Assembly (NCBI GenBank): GCA_963640745.1
Contig: CAVIBB010000002.1
Coordinates: forward strand, 1 to 64,000
DNA length: 64,000 nt
From: Paratractidigestivibacter sp963640745
GTDB lineage: Bacteria; Actinomycetota; Coriobacteriia; Coriobacteriales; Atopobiaceae
Direction of reading: 5' to 3'
Shown here one piece after another: positions 7,510 to 15,762 of this stretch; the first letter of the stretch is position 1, and every line of letters begins with the position of its first letter. The position numbers were made by a program, and so were the translations under genes. The notes under the pieces are model-generated. The model saw nothing but the letters and a program-made list of their open reading frames with translations. It was not told the DNA's origin and ran no database searches.

Positions 7510-9330
7510 TTACTCGGCGTAGCTGAACGTCGTGACGTCGAACATTCCCTCGGGCCGGATGCGCAGCGTCGGGATCACGGGCAGCGGCAAGAAGATCAGC
7601 CCCATGATGGGGTCGACGGGCGGCTCGATGCCCATCTCGCGTGCCTTGGCCTCGAAGCTGTGGTGTTCGGCGGCGACCTCAGCCGCGTCGCGGTCGCTCA
7701 TGAGGCCGCCGAGCGGCAGCGGGATGCGTGCGACGACTTCTTCCCCGCGCACAAGCACATGCCCGCCCTGCCCCACGGCCTCAACGGCCGCACGCATGCT
7801 CGCGGGGTTGTCGCCAATGACGCAGACGTTGTGGGAGTCGTGGCCGATGGTCGAGGCGACGGCGCCGCCGACGATGTTGTAGCCGCGCACCCAACCGCGC
7901 CCGACGTGGCGGCCGACAAGGCCGCTGCCAGCAGGGCCTTCGCCGTCCGCTCCTGCCGCCTGCGCCTCGACGCCGCGGCCGTGACGCTCGATGAGCATAA
8001 TACGCCGCAGGTCGTCGGCGGTATCAGGGCGGATCATTCCCGTGATGGCCTTGCCGGGGACGACATCGATGACGGCCTCGCCGGGGCGGAACTCGTAGTC
8101 GAAGACCTCGGGGGCGAGCTCGGGCAGGCGGACGGAGCCGCGGAGCTTGTCGGCAAGCTCGGCCACGGCAGGGGACTCCGGCGCAATGCGTCCCACGAAC
8201 TCTCCGTCCGCGGCCACGAGCTTGCCGGCCGCGTAGACACGGTGCGGTGCTGAGGTGAACGCAAGGTCGTCGAGGAGCAGCAGGTCCGCGCGCTTGCCGG
8301 GAGCGACGGCCCCGCGGCGCTCGAGCGGGTCGCTGAACCCGTGGTCGAATCCGAAACACTCGGCGGTCGAGAGCGTGGCCATCGAGATGGCGACCACGGG
8401 ATCGATCCCGGCTTCGATTGCCACGCGGCAGGCGTTGTCGATCATGCCGAGCTCAAGGGCGTCGGACGGCGCGCGGTCGTCGGTGGCGAAGCAACAGCGA
8501 CGTGCACGCGCCGGGTTCTCCGTTAGCATCGGCGCGAGATTCGCGAGGTCATGGCTGCAGGTGCCTTCTCGCAGCATCACGTACATCCCGCGCGAGAGCT
8601 TCTCGAGCGCCTCGCCGGGCATGGTGGATTCGTGGTCGGCGATGATGCCGGTGGCGGCGTAGGCGTTGAGGTCGCGTCCGGAGACCATCGGCGCATGCCC
8701 GTCCACCAGGCCGGATGTGGTTTCCTGCGCTGCGTCGATGCGCGCGAGCGTCTCGCCGTCGGCGCCGAAGACACCGGGGGTGTTCATCATCTCGCCGAGG
8801 CCGAAGACCTCGCCGGGGTGGGCGGCCATGAAGGCGCGCATGTCCTCGGCGGAAATCTGGGCTCCGGCCTGCTCGTCGGGGAGGGCCGGCACGCACGACG
8901 GCATCATGTATTTAATTGAAATCGGTGCGCGGCGACCGTCCTCGACCATGAACTCGAGGCCGTCGAGACCCGCGACGTTGCAGATCTCGTGGCTATCGGC
9001 GATAGCGGTCGTGGTGCCGCGCGTCGCTGCCATGCGCGCGTACTCGGCCGGGCGGATGTTGGAGGACTCAATGTGCAGGTGGCCGTCGATGAAGCCGGGG
9101 GCGAGGTAGCGCCCCTCGCAGTCGATGACCTCGGCGGCCTCGTAGCCGTTGCTTCTTGCCGCGTCGTCGCCAAAGAGCACGCCGACGATCACGCCGTCCT
9201 TAACCGCGACCTGTCCCGGAACCACGCGCAGTCCGTACACGTCGACGATCCGCGCGTTCGTAAAGAGAAGGTCCGCGGGCACGCGCCCCTCCGCGGCGTC
9301 GATTATCTGCTTCAGGCTTTTGACGGACAT
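7510..9330 (-). CDS. ade: Adenine deaminase
   Basis: The 606-residue amidohydrolase would convert adenine to hypoxanthine and ammonia for purine salvage. The metal-binding motif GFIDGHLHIESS is followed by HEICNVAGLDGLEFMVEDG and DGHAPMVSGRDLNAYAATGI, then ATDDRAPSDALE, all typical of bacterial Ade. The C-terminal domain contains the conserved IGHDSHNVCVIGDN and SDRDAAEVA. A GGGAG site lies about 10 bases before the ATG. The gene stands alone, convergent with tetR. About 100 bases of GC-rich, TTGCGCG-rich spacer separate the two stops. Confidence 0.95.
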   Translation of the reverse strand: MSVKSLKQIIDAAEGRVPADLLFTNARIVDVYGLRVVPGQVAVKDGVIVGVLFGDDAARSNGYEAAEVIDCEGRYLAPGFIDGHLHIESSNIRPAEYARMAATRGTTTAIADSHEICNVAGLDGLEFMVEDGRRAPISIKYMMPSCVPALPDEQAGAQISAEDMRAFMAAHPGEVFGLGEMMNTPGVFGADGETLARIDAAQETTSGLVDGHAPMVSGRDLNAYAATGIIADHESTMPGEALEKLSRGMYVMLREGTCSHDLANLAPMLTENPARARRCCFATDDRAPSDALELGMIDNACRVAIEAGIDPVVAISMATLSTAECFGFDHGFSDPLERRGAVAPGKRADLLLLDDLAFTSAPHRVYAAGKLVAADGEFVGRIAPESPAVAELADKLRGSVRLPELAPEVFDYEFRPGEAVIDVVPGKAITGMIRPDTADDLRRIMLIERHGRGVEAQAAGADGEGPAGSGLVGRHVGRGWVRGYNIVGGAVASTIGHDSHNVCVIGDNPASMRAAVEAVGQGGHVLVRGEEVVARIPLPLGGLMSDRDAAEVAAEHHSFEAKAREMGIEPPVDPIMGLIFLPLPVIPTLRIRPEGMFDVTTFSYAE

Positions 9331-9448
9331 GACCGCTCATCTCCCTTGGTCGTAAGGAATTTGAACCAGTATGCCCCTTTTGACTTTGCTGGTTGGGGTC
9401 GTTTGGTCGGCTTGTGCCGCGAGGGCCCGGCGCTCGGGGGCGCGGCGG

Positions 9449-10018
9449 TTATCGTGCCTTGTGGTGCAGGAAACATCCCTCGTCGTGCGAGTAGATGACG
9501 CCGACGGCCTGCAGGTACGCATATATGACCGTCGTCCCCACGAACTTCATGCCGCGTCTCTTCAGGTCCTTTGACACCGCGTCGGAAAGAGAGGAGGAGG
9601 CGCATCCCGTCTCATAGATGGGCTTGCCGTCGGTCCAGCCCCACAGATACTCGTCGAAGGAGCCGAATTCCTGTCGCATCTGCCGGAAAACCCGCGCGTT
9701 GCTCACGGCGGCCAGGATCTTCTGCCGGTTGCGGATGATGCCCTTGTTGCCCAGAAGCGCGTCGATCTTTTCCCGGTCGTACTCACAGATGATATCGGGG
9801 TCGAAGCCGTCGAAGGCCTCGCGGAACGCCTCGCGCTTGTTCAGCACGCACTCCCAGGAAAGGCCGGCTTGGAAGCATTCCAAGATGAGCATTTCAAACA
9901 GGTCACGGTCGCTGTGTGCGGGGATGCCCCATTCGTTGTCGTGGTAGGCAACGTAGCTGGGGTTCTTCGGGTTCGCCCAAGGGCAGCGCGTCTTCCCGTC
10001 TTTCCAGAGCATGCTCAT
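9449..10018 (-). CDS. tag: DNA-3-methyladenine glycosylase I
   Basis: The 189-residue product removes 3-methyladenine from alkylated DNA. It matches Tag over its whole length: RCPWANPKNPSYVAYHDNEWG, LECFQAGLSWECVLNKREAFREAF, and the C-terminal HDEGC. The zinc snap residues are Cys12, His26 and the HxxxC pair near the end. GAAGGG lies 7 bases before the ATG at 10018. The gene stands between ade (118-base spacer with nothing recognisable) and a divergent transglutaminase-like gene. Confidence 0.95.
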   Translation of the reverse strand: MSMLWKDGKTRCPWANPKNPSYVAYHDNEWGIPAHSDRDLFEMLILECFQAGLSWECVLNKREAFREAFDGFDPDIICEYDREKIDALLGNKGIIRNRQKILAAVSNARVFRQMRQEFGSFDEYLWGWTDGKPIYETGCASSSLSDAVSKDLKRRGMKFVGTTVIYAYLQAVGVIYSHDEGCFLHHKAR

Positions 10019-10186
10019 GCAAAGGCCCTTCTTGGCACGTATTCTTTAATTGTCGATGCTCTCACGTGCGGTGGGCGGAAGGCAAGAGCAGCGCTGCCGA
10101 CCAAAAAGCCGGGCTCAGGGCCTGCCCGTTGCTAAACCTGAGGCGATCGGAATCGGCACGGACTTGTGCGAAGAAAGGCGCCTGCG

Positions 10187-10894
10187 ATGGATAGGTACTT
10201 GGCCGAAACGCCCCTGCTGAATTTCTCGGACCCCGCGATTCGGGGACTTGTTGAACGGCGCGGCTGGCGCGCGCTGCCTGAGTTCGAGCGCGCCAAGGCG
10301 ATTTACGGATTCGTCCGCGATGAAGTGCTGTTCGGGTACAACGTTGACGACGGCATCCCTGCTTCCCGGGTGCTCGCTGACGGGTTCGGGCAGTGCAACA
10401 CCAAGGGCACGCTGTTTATGGCGTTGCTGCGTTGTTGCGGAATCCCCTGCCGCGTCCATGGCTTTACCATCGATAAAAAGCTGCAGAAGGGTGCGATGAC
10501 GGGGCTTGTGTATGTGCTCGCCCCGGCGAACGTGTTCCATAGCTGGGTCGAGGTCTGGCTCGACGGCGTGTGGTACGAGCTCGAGGCGTTCATCCTCGAC
10601 AAGCCGTATCTGGAGAGCCTGCAGGCCGCGCACCCGGATTGTTTCGGCGCGTTTTGCGGCTACGGCGTGGCGGTGCGCGACTTCCGTCATCCCGTGATCG
10701 ACTTCGACCGTAACAACACCTACATCCAAAGCGAGGGCATCAGCCAGGACTTCGGCATCTACGACAGCCCTGACCAGCTGCTTTGTGAACACCATCAGGA
10801 GATGTCGTCGCTCAAGGCCTTTGTCTACCGGAACCTCGGGCGGCACTTGATGAACCGCAACGTCGCGAAGATTCGGGGGCGGCTCAGGCGGTGA
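10187..10894 (+). CDS. Transglutaminase-like cysteine protease-fold protein
   Basis: The 235-residue product contains the transglutaminase core: Cys70 in GFGQCNTKGTLFMALLR and His118 in HSWVEVWLDGVWYELEAF. The usual third-residue aspartate position is occupied by the Glu-rich segment YELEAF. No signal peptide is seen, so it is probably cytosolic. Its C-terminus (QEMSSLKAFVYRNLGRHLMNRNVAKIRGR) is basic. AAAGG precedes the ATG at 10187. Similar cytosolic proteins are known, but their substrates are not. Confidence 0.8.
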   Translation: MDRYLAETPLLNFSDPAIRGLVERRGWRALPEFERAKAIYGFVRDEVLFGYNVDDGIPASRVLADGFGQCNTKGTLFMALLRCCGIPCRVHGFTIDKKLQKGAMTGLVYVLAPANVFHSWVEVWLDGVWYELEAFILDKPYLESLQAAHPDCFGAFCGYGVAVRDFRHPVIDFDRNNTYIQSEGISQDFGIYDSPDQLLCEHHQEMSSLKAFVYRNLGRHLMNRNVAKIRGRLRR

Positions 10895-10906
10895 GCCCTG
10901 GAGTTG

Positions 10907-11121
10907 CGCCGCGCAGTAACGGGGCCGGGAGGCGAGCCCTGCAAGTTCGCCGCGCAGTAATCTCGCGTTACTGCGCGGCGTGGTTTCGGGGCGGGGGAGT
11001 TCCTCTCATTACTGCGCGACGCGTTTCTGGGGCGGGGGCGGTCTTCTTGTTACTGCGCGGCGTGCTTACAGGGCGCGCTACTCCCGGGGCGTTACTGCAC
11101 GGCGACGTGTTGGGGCGGGAA
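10907..11121. repeat. 41-bp tandem repeats in inverted array (array 1)
   Basis: The motif TTACTGCGCGGCG recurs at 10967, 11008, 11049 and 11091 on the top strand, a period of 41-42 bases. It also occurs twice on the bottom strand (ending at 10920 and 10960, again 41 apart). The two orientations meet head to head around 10961-10966. Each unit also has GGGC about 22 bases after its start. A matching array lies at 13803-15500. It fills most of the 347-base space between two convergent genes. No coding frame fits, and spacers are not CRISPR-like because the period is short and part of each spacer is conserved. Confidence 0.85.
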
Positions 11122-11123
11122 GC

Positions 11124-11219
11124 CGTCTTGTACGCCCTAGCACGTACAAGACGCAACGATTTTCTTTGCAACGTGCCTTTAGAAAGAAGTCCTGTACCGC
11201 TTAAGGCGTACGGGACTTC
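11124..11219. terminator. Two hairpins between convergent genes
   Basis: A perfect 11-bp stem CGTCTTGTACG / CGTACAAGACG (11124-11153) is followed by a 12-bp stem GAAGTCCTGTAC / GTACGGGACTTC (11186-11219). Read on the minus strand the second stem is followed by TTTCTTT, so it may end the PatB-type transcript. Other roles are possible. Confidence 0.5.
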
Positions 11220-11241
11220 CGGAAGATCATTTTGGAGGTGT

Positions 11242-12420
11242 CTATCCCAGGCGGGCGACGGCGGATTCGAGGCGGTCGCAAGCCTCCTGGACCATCGGCG
11301 TGGGACTCGCGAGGTTCAGACGGATGAAGCCCGAGCCCTCGCGGCCGAACATCGTGCCCATGTCGAGCCAGAGCTTGGCGTCGCGCGTGACGAAGCGGGT
11401 CAGCTCCTCATCGGAAAGGCCCAGGCCCGAGCAGTCGATCCACGGAAGATACGTGCTTTCGAGCGGGGTCAGCGCGAGGCCCGGCGCGCGGCCGACCATG
11501 GCCTCAACCAGGGCGTAGTTCTCCTCGAGCTTGGCCTTGAGCTGCGAGAACCACTCGTCGCCGTGCTCGTAGCAGGCCTGTGCGGCGCAGGCCCCCAGGC
11601 AGTTGGGCTCGTCGTAGCCCGTGCGGCTGAGCTCGCGCTTGAACGCCGCGCGTAGGCCCTTGCTGGGAATAAACGCGTTGCAAATCTGCAAGCCGGCCAG
11701 GTTGAAGGTCTTCGACGGAGACGTGCACAGGACGACGTTTTGCGCGAAGTCCTCGCCCAGGCTCGCGAAGGGAACGTGTGTGAAGTCGGGCCGCGCGAAA
11801 TCGGCATGGATCTCGTCCGAGACCACCGTGACGCCGTGCTTATGGCAAATCTCGCCAATACGCCGCAGCTCAGCGGCCGTCCACTCGCGCCCAACGGGGT
11901 TGTGCGGGCTGCAAAGGATAAAGAGTCTAGCCCCAGTCGCCTCGATTGTGCGCTCGAAGCCCTCAAAGTCCATCTGGTAGCGGCCGTCGGTACCTCTAAC
12001 CAGCGGGTTATTTGCCACGCGGCGCCCGTTGTTCTCGATCATCGTGCGGAAGGGGTAGTACACCGGCGACTGGATGACCACGTGGTCGCCCGGCTGCGTG
12101 TAGGCACGGATGGCCGTGGCCAGCGCAAAGACGACGCCGGGGGCATGGACCGCCCAGTCGCGCTCGGGGCGCCAGTTGTGGTGCCGCTCGAACCAGCCGG
12201 CGACCGCATCGTGGTAGGCGGCCGTCGCCATCGTGTAGCCGAAGACGCCGTGCGCGACGCGTTCCTGCAGGGTCTCCAAGGCCTCGGGCATCACGCGGAA
12301 GTCCATGTCGGCCACCCATAAGGGCAGCTCGTCGGCGGTGTGCCCGCGCGCCTCATACGCGTCCCATTTAAGGCAGCCCGTGCCGCGGCGCTCGAGGCGC
12401 GTTTCAAAGTCGTAGTTCAT
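11242..12420 (-). CDS. PatB/MalY-family aminotransferase / C-S lyase
   Basis: The 392-residue class I/II PLP enzyme most likely cleaves cystathionine or cysteine-type C-S bonds (beta-lyase activity). Visible motifs are LWVADMDFRV near residue 35, SPHNPVGREW, VVSDEIHADF, and the PLP lysine in SPSKTFNLAG. The C-terminal RLNLASP has the carboxylate-binding Arg. The product starts MNYDFETRLERRGTGCLKWD, typical of PatB. It lies 18 bases downstream of the cystathionine synthase/lyase-type gene, so the two form an operon for sulfur amino acid interconversion. Confidence 0.9.
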   Translation of the reverse strand: MNYDFETRLERRGTGCLKWDAYEARGHTADELPLWVADMDFRVMPEALETLQERVAHGVFGYTMATAAYHDAVAGWFERHHNWRPERDWAVHAPGVVFALATAIRAYTQPGDHVVIQSPVYYPFRTMIENNGRRVANNPLVRGTDGRYQMDFEGFERTIEATGARLFILCSPHNPVGREWTAAELRRIGEICHKHGVTVVSDEIHADFARPDFTHVPFASLGEDFAQNVVLCTSPSKTFNLAGLQICNAFIPSKGLRAAFKRELSRTGYDEPNCLGACAAQACYEHGDEWFSQLKAKLEENYALVEAMVGRAPGLALTPLESTYLPWIDCSGLGLSDEELTRFVTRDAKLWLDMGTMFGREGSGFIRLNLASPTPMVQEACDRLESAVARLG

Positions 12421-12438
12421 GGCCGGCCTTCTTCCTTC

Positions 12439-13650
12439 CTACGCCAATGCCTGCTCGAGGTCGGCGAGAAGGTCCTCGACGTCCTCGATGCCCACGGAGA
12501 GGCGCAGCAGGCACTCGTCGATGCCCAGTGCGTCGCGCATTTGCGCAGGTATCGCGCCGTGCGTCTGGACAAGCGGGTACGTCATGAGCGACTCGGCGCC
12601 GCCCAGGCTCTCGGCAAAGAGAATCAGCTTCGTGCGCTCGAGCGCGTCGACTGCCCGCTGGCGCGAGTCGACCTTGAACGAGATCATGGCGCCGAAGCCC
12701 TTCGTCTGGCGCCGCGAAAGCTCGTAGCCGGGGTGCTGCGGATCGCCGACGTAGTGGACCTCGGTCACGTGGGGGTGGCGCTTCAGGAACTCGGCGATGC
12801 GCAGCGCATTCTGCTCCTGGCGGCGCAGGCGCACGCCCAGGGTCTTTAGGCTGCGGATCATGAGCCAGCTGTCGAACGGCGCGAGCTGGTTGCCCTCGCT
12901 CATCGTGGCGTTGAACAGCGGCTCGATGAGGTTCTCGTCGCGCACGACGAGGAAGCCGGACAGCACGTCGTTGTGGCCGCACAGGTATTTGGTGCCGCTG
13001 TACACCACGATGTCCGCGCCGAAGTCGAGCGGACGCTGGAAGTACATGGTGAGGAACGTGTTGTCCACGGCAAGAAGCGCGCCCGCCTCGTGCGCCGCCT
13101 CGGCGACGGCCGCGATGTCGGCGACCTTCATCATGGGGTTCGTCGGGGTCTCGAGGAAGACCAGGCGCGTGTTGGGACGCAGCGCGTCGCGCAGGGTCTT
13201 CTCGTCCGTGAGGTCCGCGTAGGTGAACTCGAGACCGTACTGGCTGAATACCTGGGAAAATAGCCGATAGGTGCCGCCGTACAGGTCATCGCTTACCACC
13301 ACATGCTCGCCGGACTTGACCAGCTTGAGCAGGCACGATATGGCCGCCATGCCGCTGGAGAAGGCCATGGCCTTCTTGCCGCCCTCGAGCGCCGCGATGG
13401 TGTTCTCGAGCTCGAGGCGCGTGGGGTTGCCGCAGCGGGAGTAGCAGTAGCCGGTCGACTGGCCGAACGCGGGGTGTGCGAACGTGGCCGACTGGTAGAT
13501 GGGGAAGCTGATGGAGCCGGTCTCTTTGTCGACGCCGTGGTAGCCTCGCACGGCCACCGAGTCGGCCGCCAGCCCGGCGCACCGGTCCTCGTCGATTCCC
13601 AGCAGCCCGTCGATTTCCGCTGCCATTGCCTTGAAGCTCGAGTCGTCCAT
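12439..13650 (-). CDS. Trans-sulfuration enzyme (cystathionine gamma-synthase/lyase type)
   Basis: The 403-residue protein belongs to the Cys/Met metabolism PLP family. Motifs include YQSATFAHPAF, YSRCGNPTR, FSSGMAAISCLL, LETPTNPMM, and the PLP lysine in VVYSGTKYLCGHND. The C-terminal half has SLGGAESLMTYPLVQTH and LRLSVGIED. Sequence alone does not separate gamma-synthase, gamma-lyase and homocysteine-forming members. It is followed by the PatB-type lyase, which suggests methionine/cysteine interconversion. It is bracketed at both sides of the two-gene run by 41-bp repeat arrays. Confidence 0.9.
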   Translation of the reverse strand: MDDSSFKAMAAEIDGLLGIDEDRCAGLAADSVAVRGYHGVDKETGSISFPIYQSATFAHPAFGQSTGYCYSRCGNPTRLELENTIAALEGGKKAMAFSSGMAAISCLLKLVKSGEHVVVSDDLYGGTYRLFSQVFSQYGLEFTYADLTDEKTLRDALRPNTRLVFLETPTNPMMKVADIAAVAEAAHEAGALLAVDNTFLTMYFQRPLDFGADIVVYSGTKYLCGHNDVLSGFLVVRDENLIEPLFNATMSEGNQLAPFDSWLMIRSLKTLGVRLRRQEQNALRIAEFLKRHPHVTEVHYVGDPQHPGYELSRRQTKGFGAMISFKVDSRQRAVDALERTKLILFAESLGGAESLMTYPLVQTHGAIPAQMRDALGIDECLLRLSVGIEDVEDLLADLEQALA

Positions 13651-13802
13651 GCCGTCCCTTCGCGTTGCGTTGCGTGTTGTGCAAGGCTAACAGGCTAACC
13701 GAAAGCGGGGGAGTGCGCGGGGAATTTCACGCCAGAGCAAACGGACGCTCTTCGGTGCGAGGCCTTGCAGCATTTTTTAGCGTGTACGTTGCCCCGGAAT
13801 GC

Positions 13803-13944
13803 CATCGCGCGGTAACGCCGCGGCAAGAGGAGCCCCGGAAACGCGTCGTGCAGTAACGGCGCGGTAAGATCTGCCCCGGAAACGCGTCGCGCAGTAATGC
13901 TGGGCGGATTAGCGCCCTGGATTCTCGCCGCGCAGTAACCGGAC
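13803..13944. repeat. 41-bp repeat array 2, left arm
   Basis: Four bottom-strand copies of the TTACTGCGCGRCG motif end at 13816, 13857, 13898 and 13939, exactly 41 bases apart. The innermost copy ends at the IS element, and its last bases AACCGGAC (13937-13944) are the target duplication. The 150 bases upstream of it (13651-13802) show nothing recognisable. Confidence 0.85.
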
Positions 13945-14051
13945 GGTCACGTCCATAAAGTGGTGTAAAAGCGCGGACGGGCCGAAGGCCCGCCCGCCTT
14001 CCAAGTAAGCTTGCAATCGCCAAATTAGACAAGGAACTTGGAGGAACGGGC

Positions 14052-15307
14052 ATGGCCCAGATCAATATTACCCTCGACCAGGACGAGATAATGCGGCTCC
14101 TCGAGAGCTCGGGCGGCGACGCGTTCAGGATGCTGATGCAGGAGTCGCTCAACGCCGTGCTGCGGGCCGAGTCGGACGCGCAGCTGGGGGCCGCGCGCTA
14201 CGAGCGCTGCGAGTCGCGCACCGACAGCCGCAACGGGACCCGCGGGCGGCCCCTCACCACGCGGCTCGGCACGGTGGAGCTCTCGGTGCCCAGGCACCGC
14301 AACGAGCCCTTCCGCACCATGGTCTTCGAGAACTACAGGCGCAGCGAGGCCGCCCTGGTCACCGCGATGGCGGAGATGGTCGTCGGCGGCGTGTCGACGG
14401 CCAAGGTCGGCAGGGTCATGGAGGAGATCTGCGGGAAGAGCTTCTCGAAGCAGGCGGTGTCGGAGGCCTGCCGGGAGCTGGACGCGGCCGTGGAGCGCTT
14501 CAGGTCGCGGCCGCTCGAGGGCGACTACCTGTTCGCCATGGCCGACGCGACCTACCTCAAGGTCAGGGAGGGGGGGCCGAGTGCGCGCCAAGGCGCTGCT
14601 CATCGCCATCGCCCTCAGGAGGGACGGGCGCAAGGAGGTCCTGGGGCTGGACCTCGCCGACGGGGAGACCGAGGCGGCCTGGTCGGCCTTCCTCGCCTCG
14701 CTCGCGTCCCGCGGCCTGGCCTCGCCGCGGATGTTCACCTCGGACGCCTGCGAGGGGCTGGTCNNNNNNNNNNGGGCTGGTCTCGGCGCTGCGGGCGACG
14801 TGGCCCGGGGTCCCGTGGCAGCGCTGCCAGGCCCACCTCGCCCGCAACGTCGCCGACAAGGCGCCCGCCCACCTGCGGGCGGGCCTCTCCGGCGAGCTGG
14901 CGGAGATGTTCAACCAGCCCGACCTGGCCTCGGCCCGCAGGCGCAGGGACGAGATCCTCGCCGACTACCGCGAGGCGGCGCCCGCGGCGGCCGACTGCCT
15001 CAGGGACGGCTTCGACGACGCCATGACCGTGATGGAGCTGCCCGCCGGGATGCGCAGGCCGACGAGGACGTCGAACTACATCGAGAGGCTGAACAGGGAG
15101 GTGAAGCGCAGGGCGCGGGCGATCGGCGTGTTCCCGAACGCCGCCTCGGCGGTCAGGCTGGCCGGGGCGCTGCTGATGGAGACGGACGAGAGGTGGGCCG
15201 AGGCGGGCAGGGCCTACTACTCGCCGGCGTGCGAGGAGCTCGACGCCGCGTCCGGGGGGCTGGCGGCCATAGCCGAGAACCAGCGCCGGCTGAGGAAGGC
15301 GAAGTAG
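14052..15307 (+). CDS. IS256-family transposase (frameshift and assembly gap)
   Basis: The product starts MAQINITLDQDEIMRLLESS and matches Mutator-type (IS256) transposases. The DDE residues are in MADATYLKVRE, FTSDACEGLV and YIERLNREVKRR. One extra G in a 7-G run (14570-14576) shifts the frame after KVREG; the correct frame resumes with VRAKALLIAIALRRDG. The 10-N placeholder comes next. Both sides of the gap contain GGGCTGGTC, so the contig ends overlap and the true join reads EGLVSALRATWPG. With both defects corrected the protein would be about 415 residues. Whether the extra G is real or a sequencing error cannot be told here. GGAGG precedes the ATG. Confidence 0.88.
14764..14773. other. 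Assembly gap placeholder inside transposase gene; flanks overlap
   Basis: The sequence before the Ns ends GGGGCTGGTC and that after starts GGGCTGGTCTC. The 9-base overlap suggests that two contigs simply overlap and that nothing is missing; this is typical of a repeated IS copy. Confidence 0.85.
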
Positions 15308-15355
15308 GCGAGTAGACGCGCGGTTGCGAATTTACACACCGTTGCGGACTTGACC

Positions 15356-15500
15356 AACCGGACGTTACTGGGCGGCGCGATTGCGGGGCGCGGGGGCCGT
15401 TTTCGTTACTGCGCGACGCAATGTTAGGGCGCACCTCTTGCCGCCGTTGCTGCGCGGCGTGCTTTTAGGGCGCGGGCGGCCTGCTCATTACTGCGCGGCG
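15356..15500. repeat. 41-bp repeat array 2, right arm
   Basis: Top-strand copies start at 15364, 15405, 15446 and 15487, exactly 41 bases apart (GTTACTGGGCGGCG, GTTACTGCGCGACG, GTTGCTGCGCGGCG, ATTACTGCGCGGCG). They mirror the four copies left of the IS element. From 15501 to 15762 there is only GC-rich spacer with a short direct repeat (GCGCAAAGGGC) and the leader of the topoisomerase gene. Confidence 0.85.
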
Positions 15501-15762
15501 TAAATCGAGGGCTCGCGCGGGGCGCGCGCAAAGGGCTTGCGCAAAGGGCCTGCCCCGCCACACAACACCTGCGGCGCTTTGGTGTGTTTCCGCAGCTTGG
15601 CGGGGGACGGTCTGGCGGTCATCGCGCAAACCGCTAAAATACTTTGACTCCCTCACATCGTGCCAGCGCATCCACGCGGTCGAACGCGAGGGTAAGTTAT
15701 GCTTCCGCGGGCGTGCCCGCGAGGCGCGAAACGCAGATCAATCGAGGGAACGGCAGCACTAC

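Larger units (their letters stand above)
13945..15355 (+). mobile_element. IS256-family insertion sequence, ~1.41 kb
   Basis: The ends are imperfect terminal inverted repeats: left GGTCACGTCC..., right complement GGTCAAGTCC..., with similarity continuing through GTGTAAA about 20 bases in. The element is flanked by an 8-bp direct repeat AACCGGAC (13937-13944 and 15356-15363), the target duplication expected of IS256-type elements. It carries one transposase gene. Removing the element and one target copy restores the dyad centre of the 41-bp repeat array. The matching duplication implies a fairly recent insertion. Confidence 0.92.

Noticed and set aside
10907..11121. Possible CRISPR array
   Set aside because: The unit is 41 bp with a ~14-bp conserved part, spacers are partly conserved, the array is inverted about a centre, and there are no cas genes.
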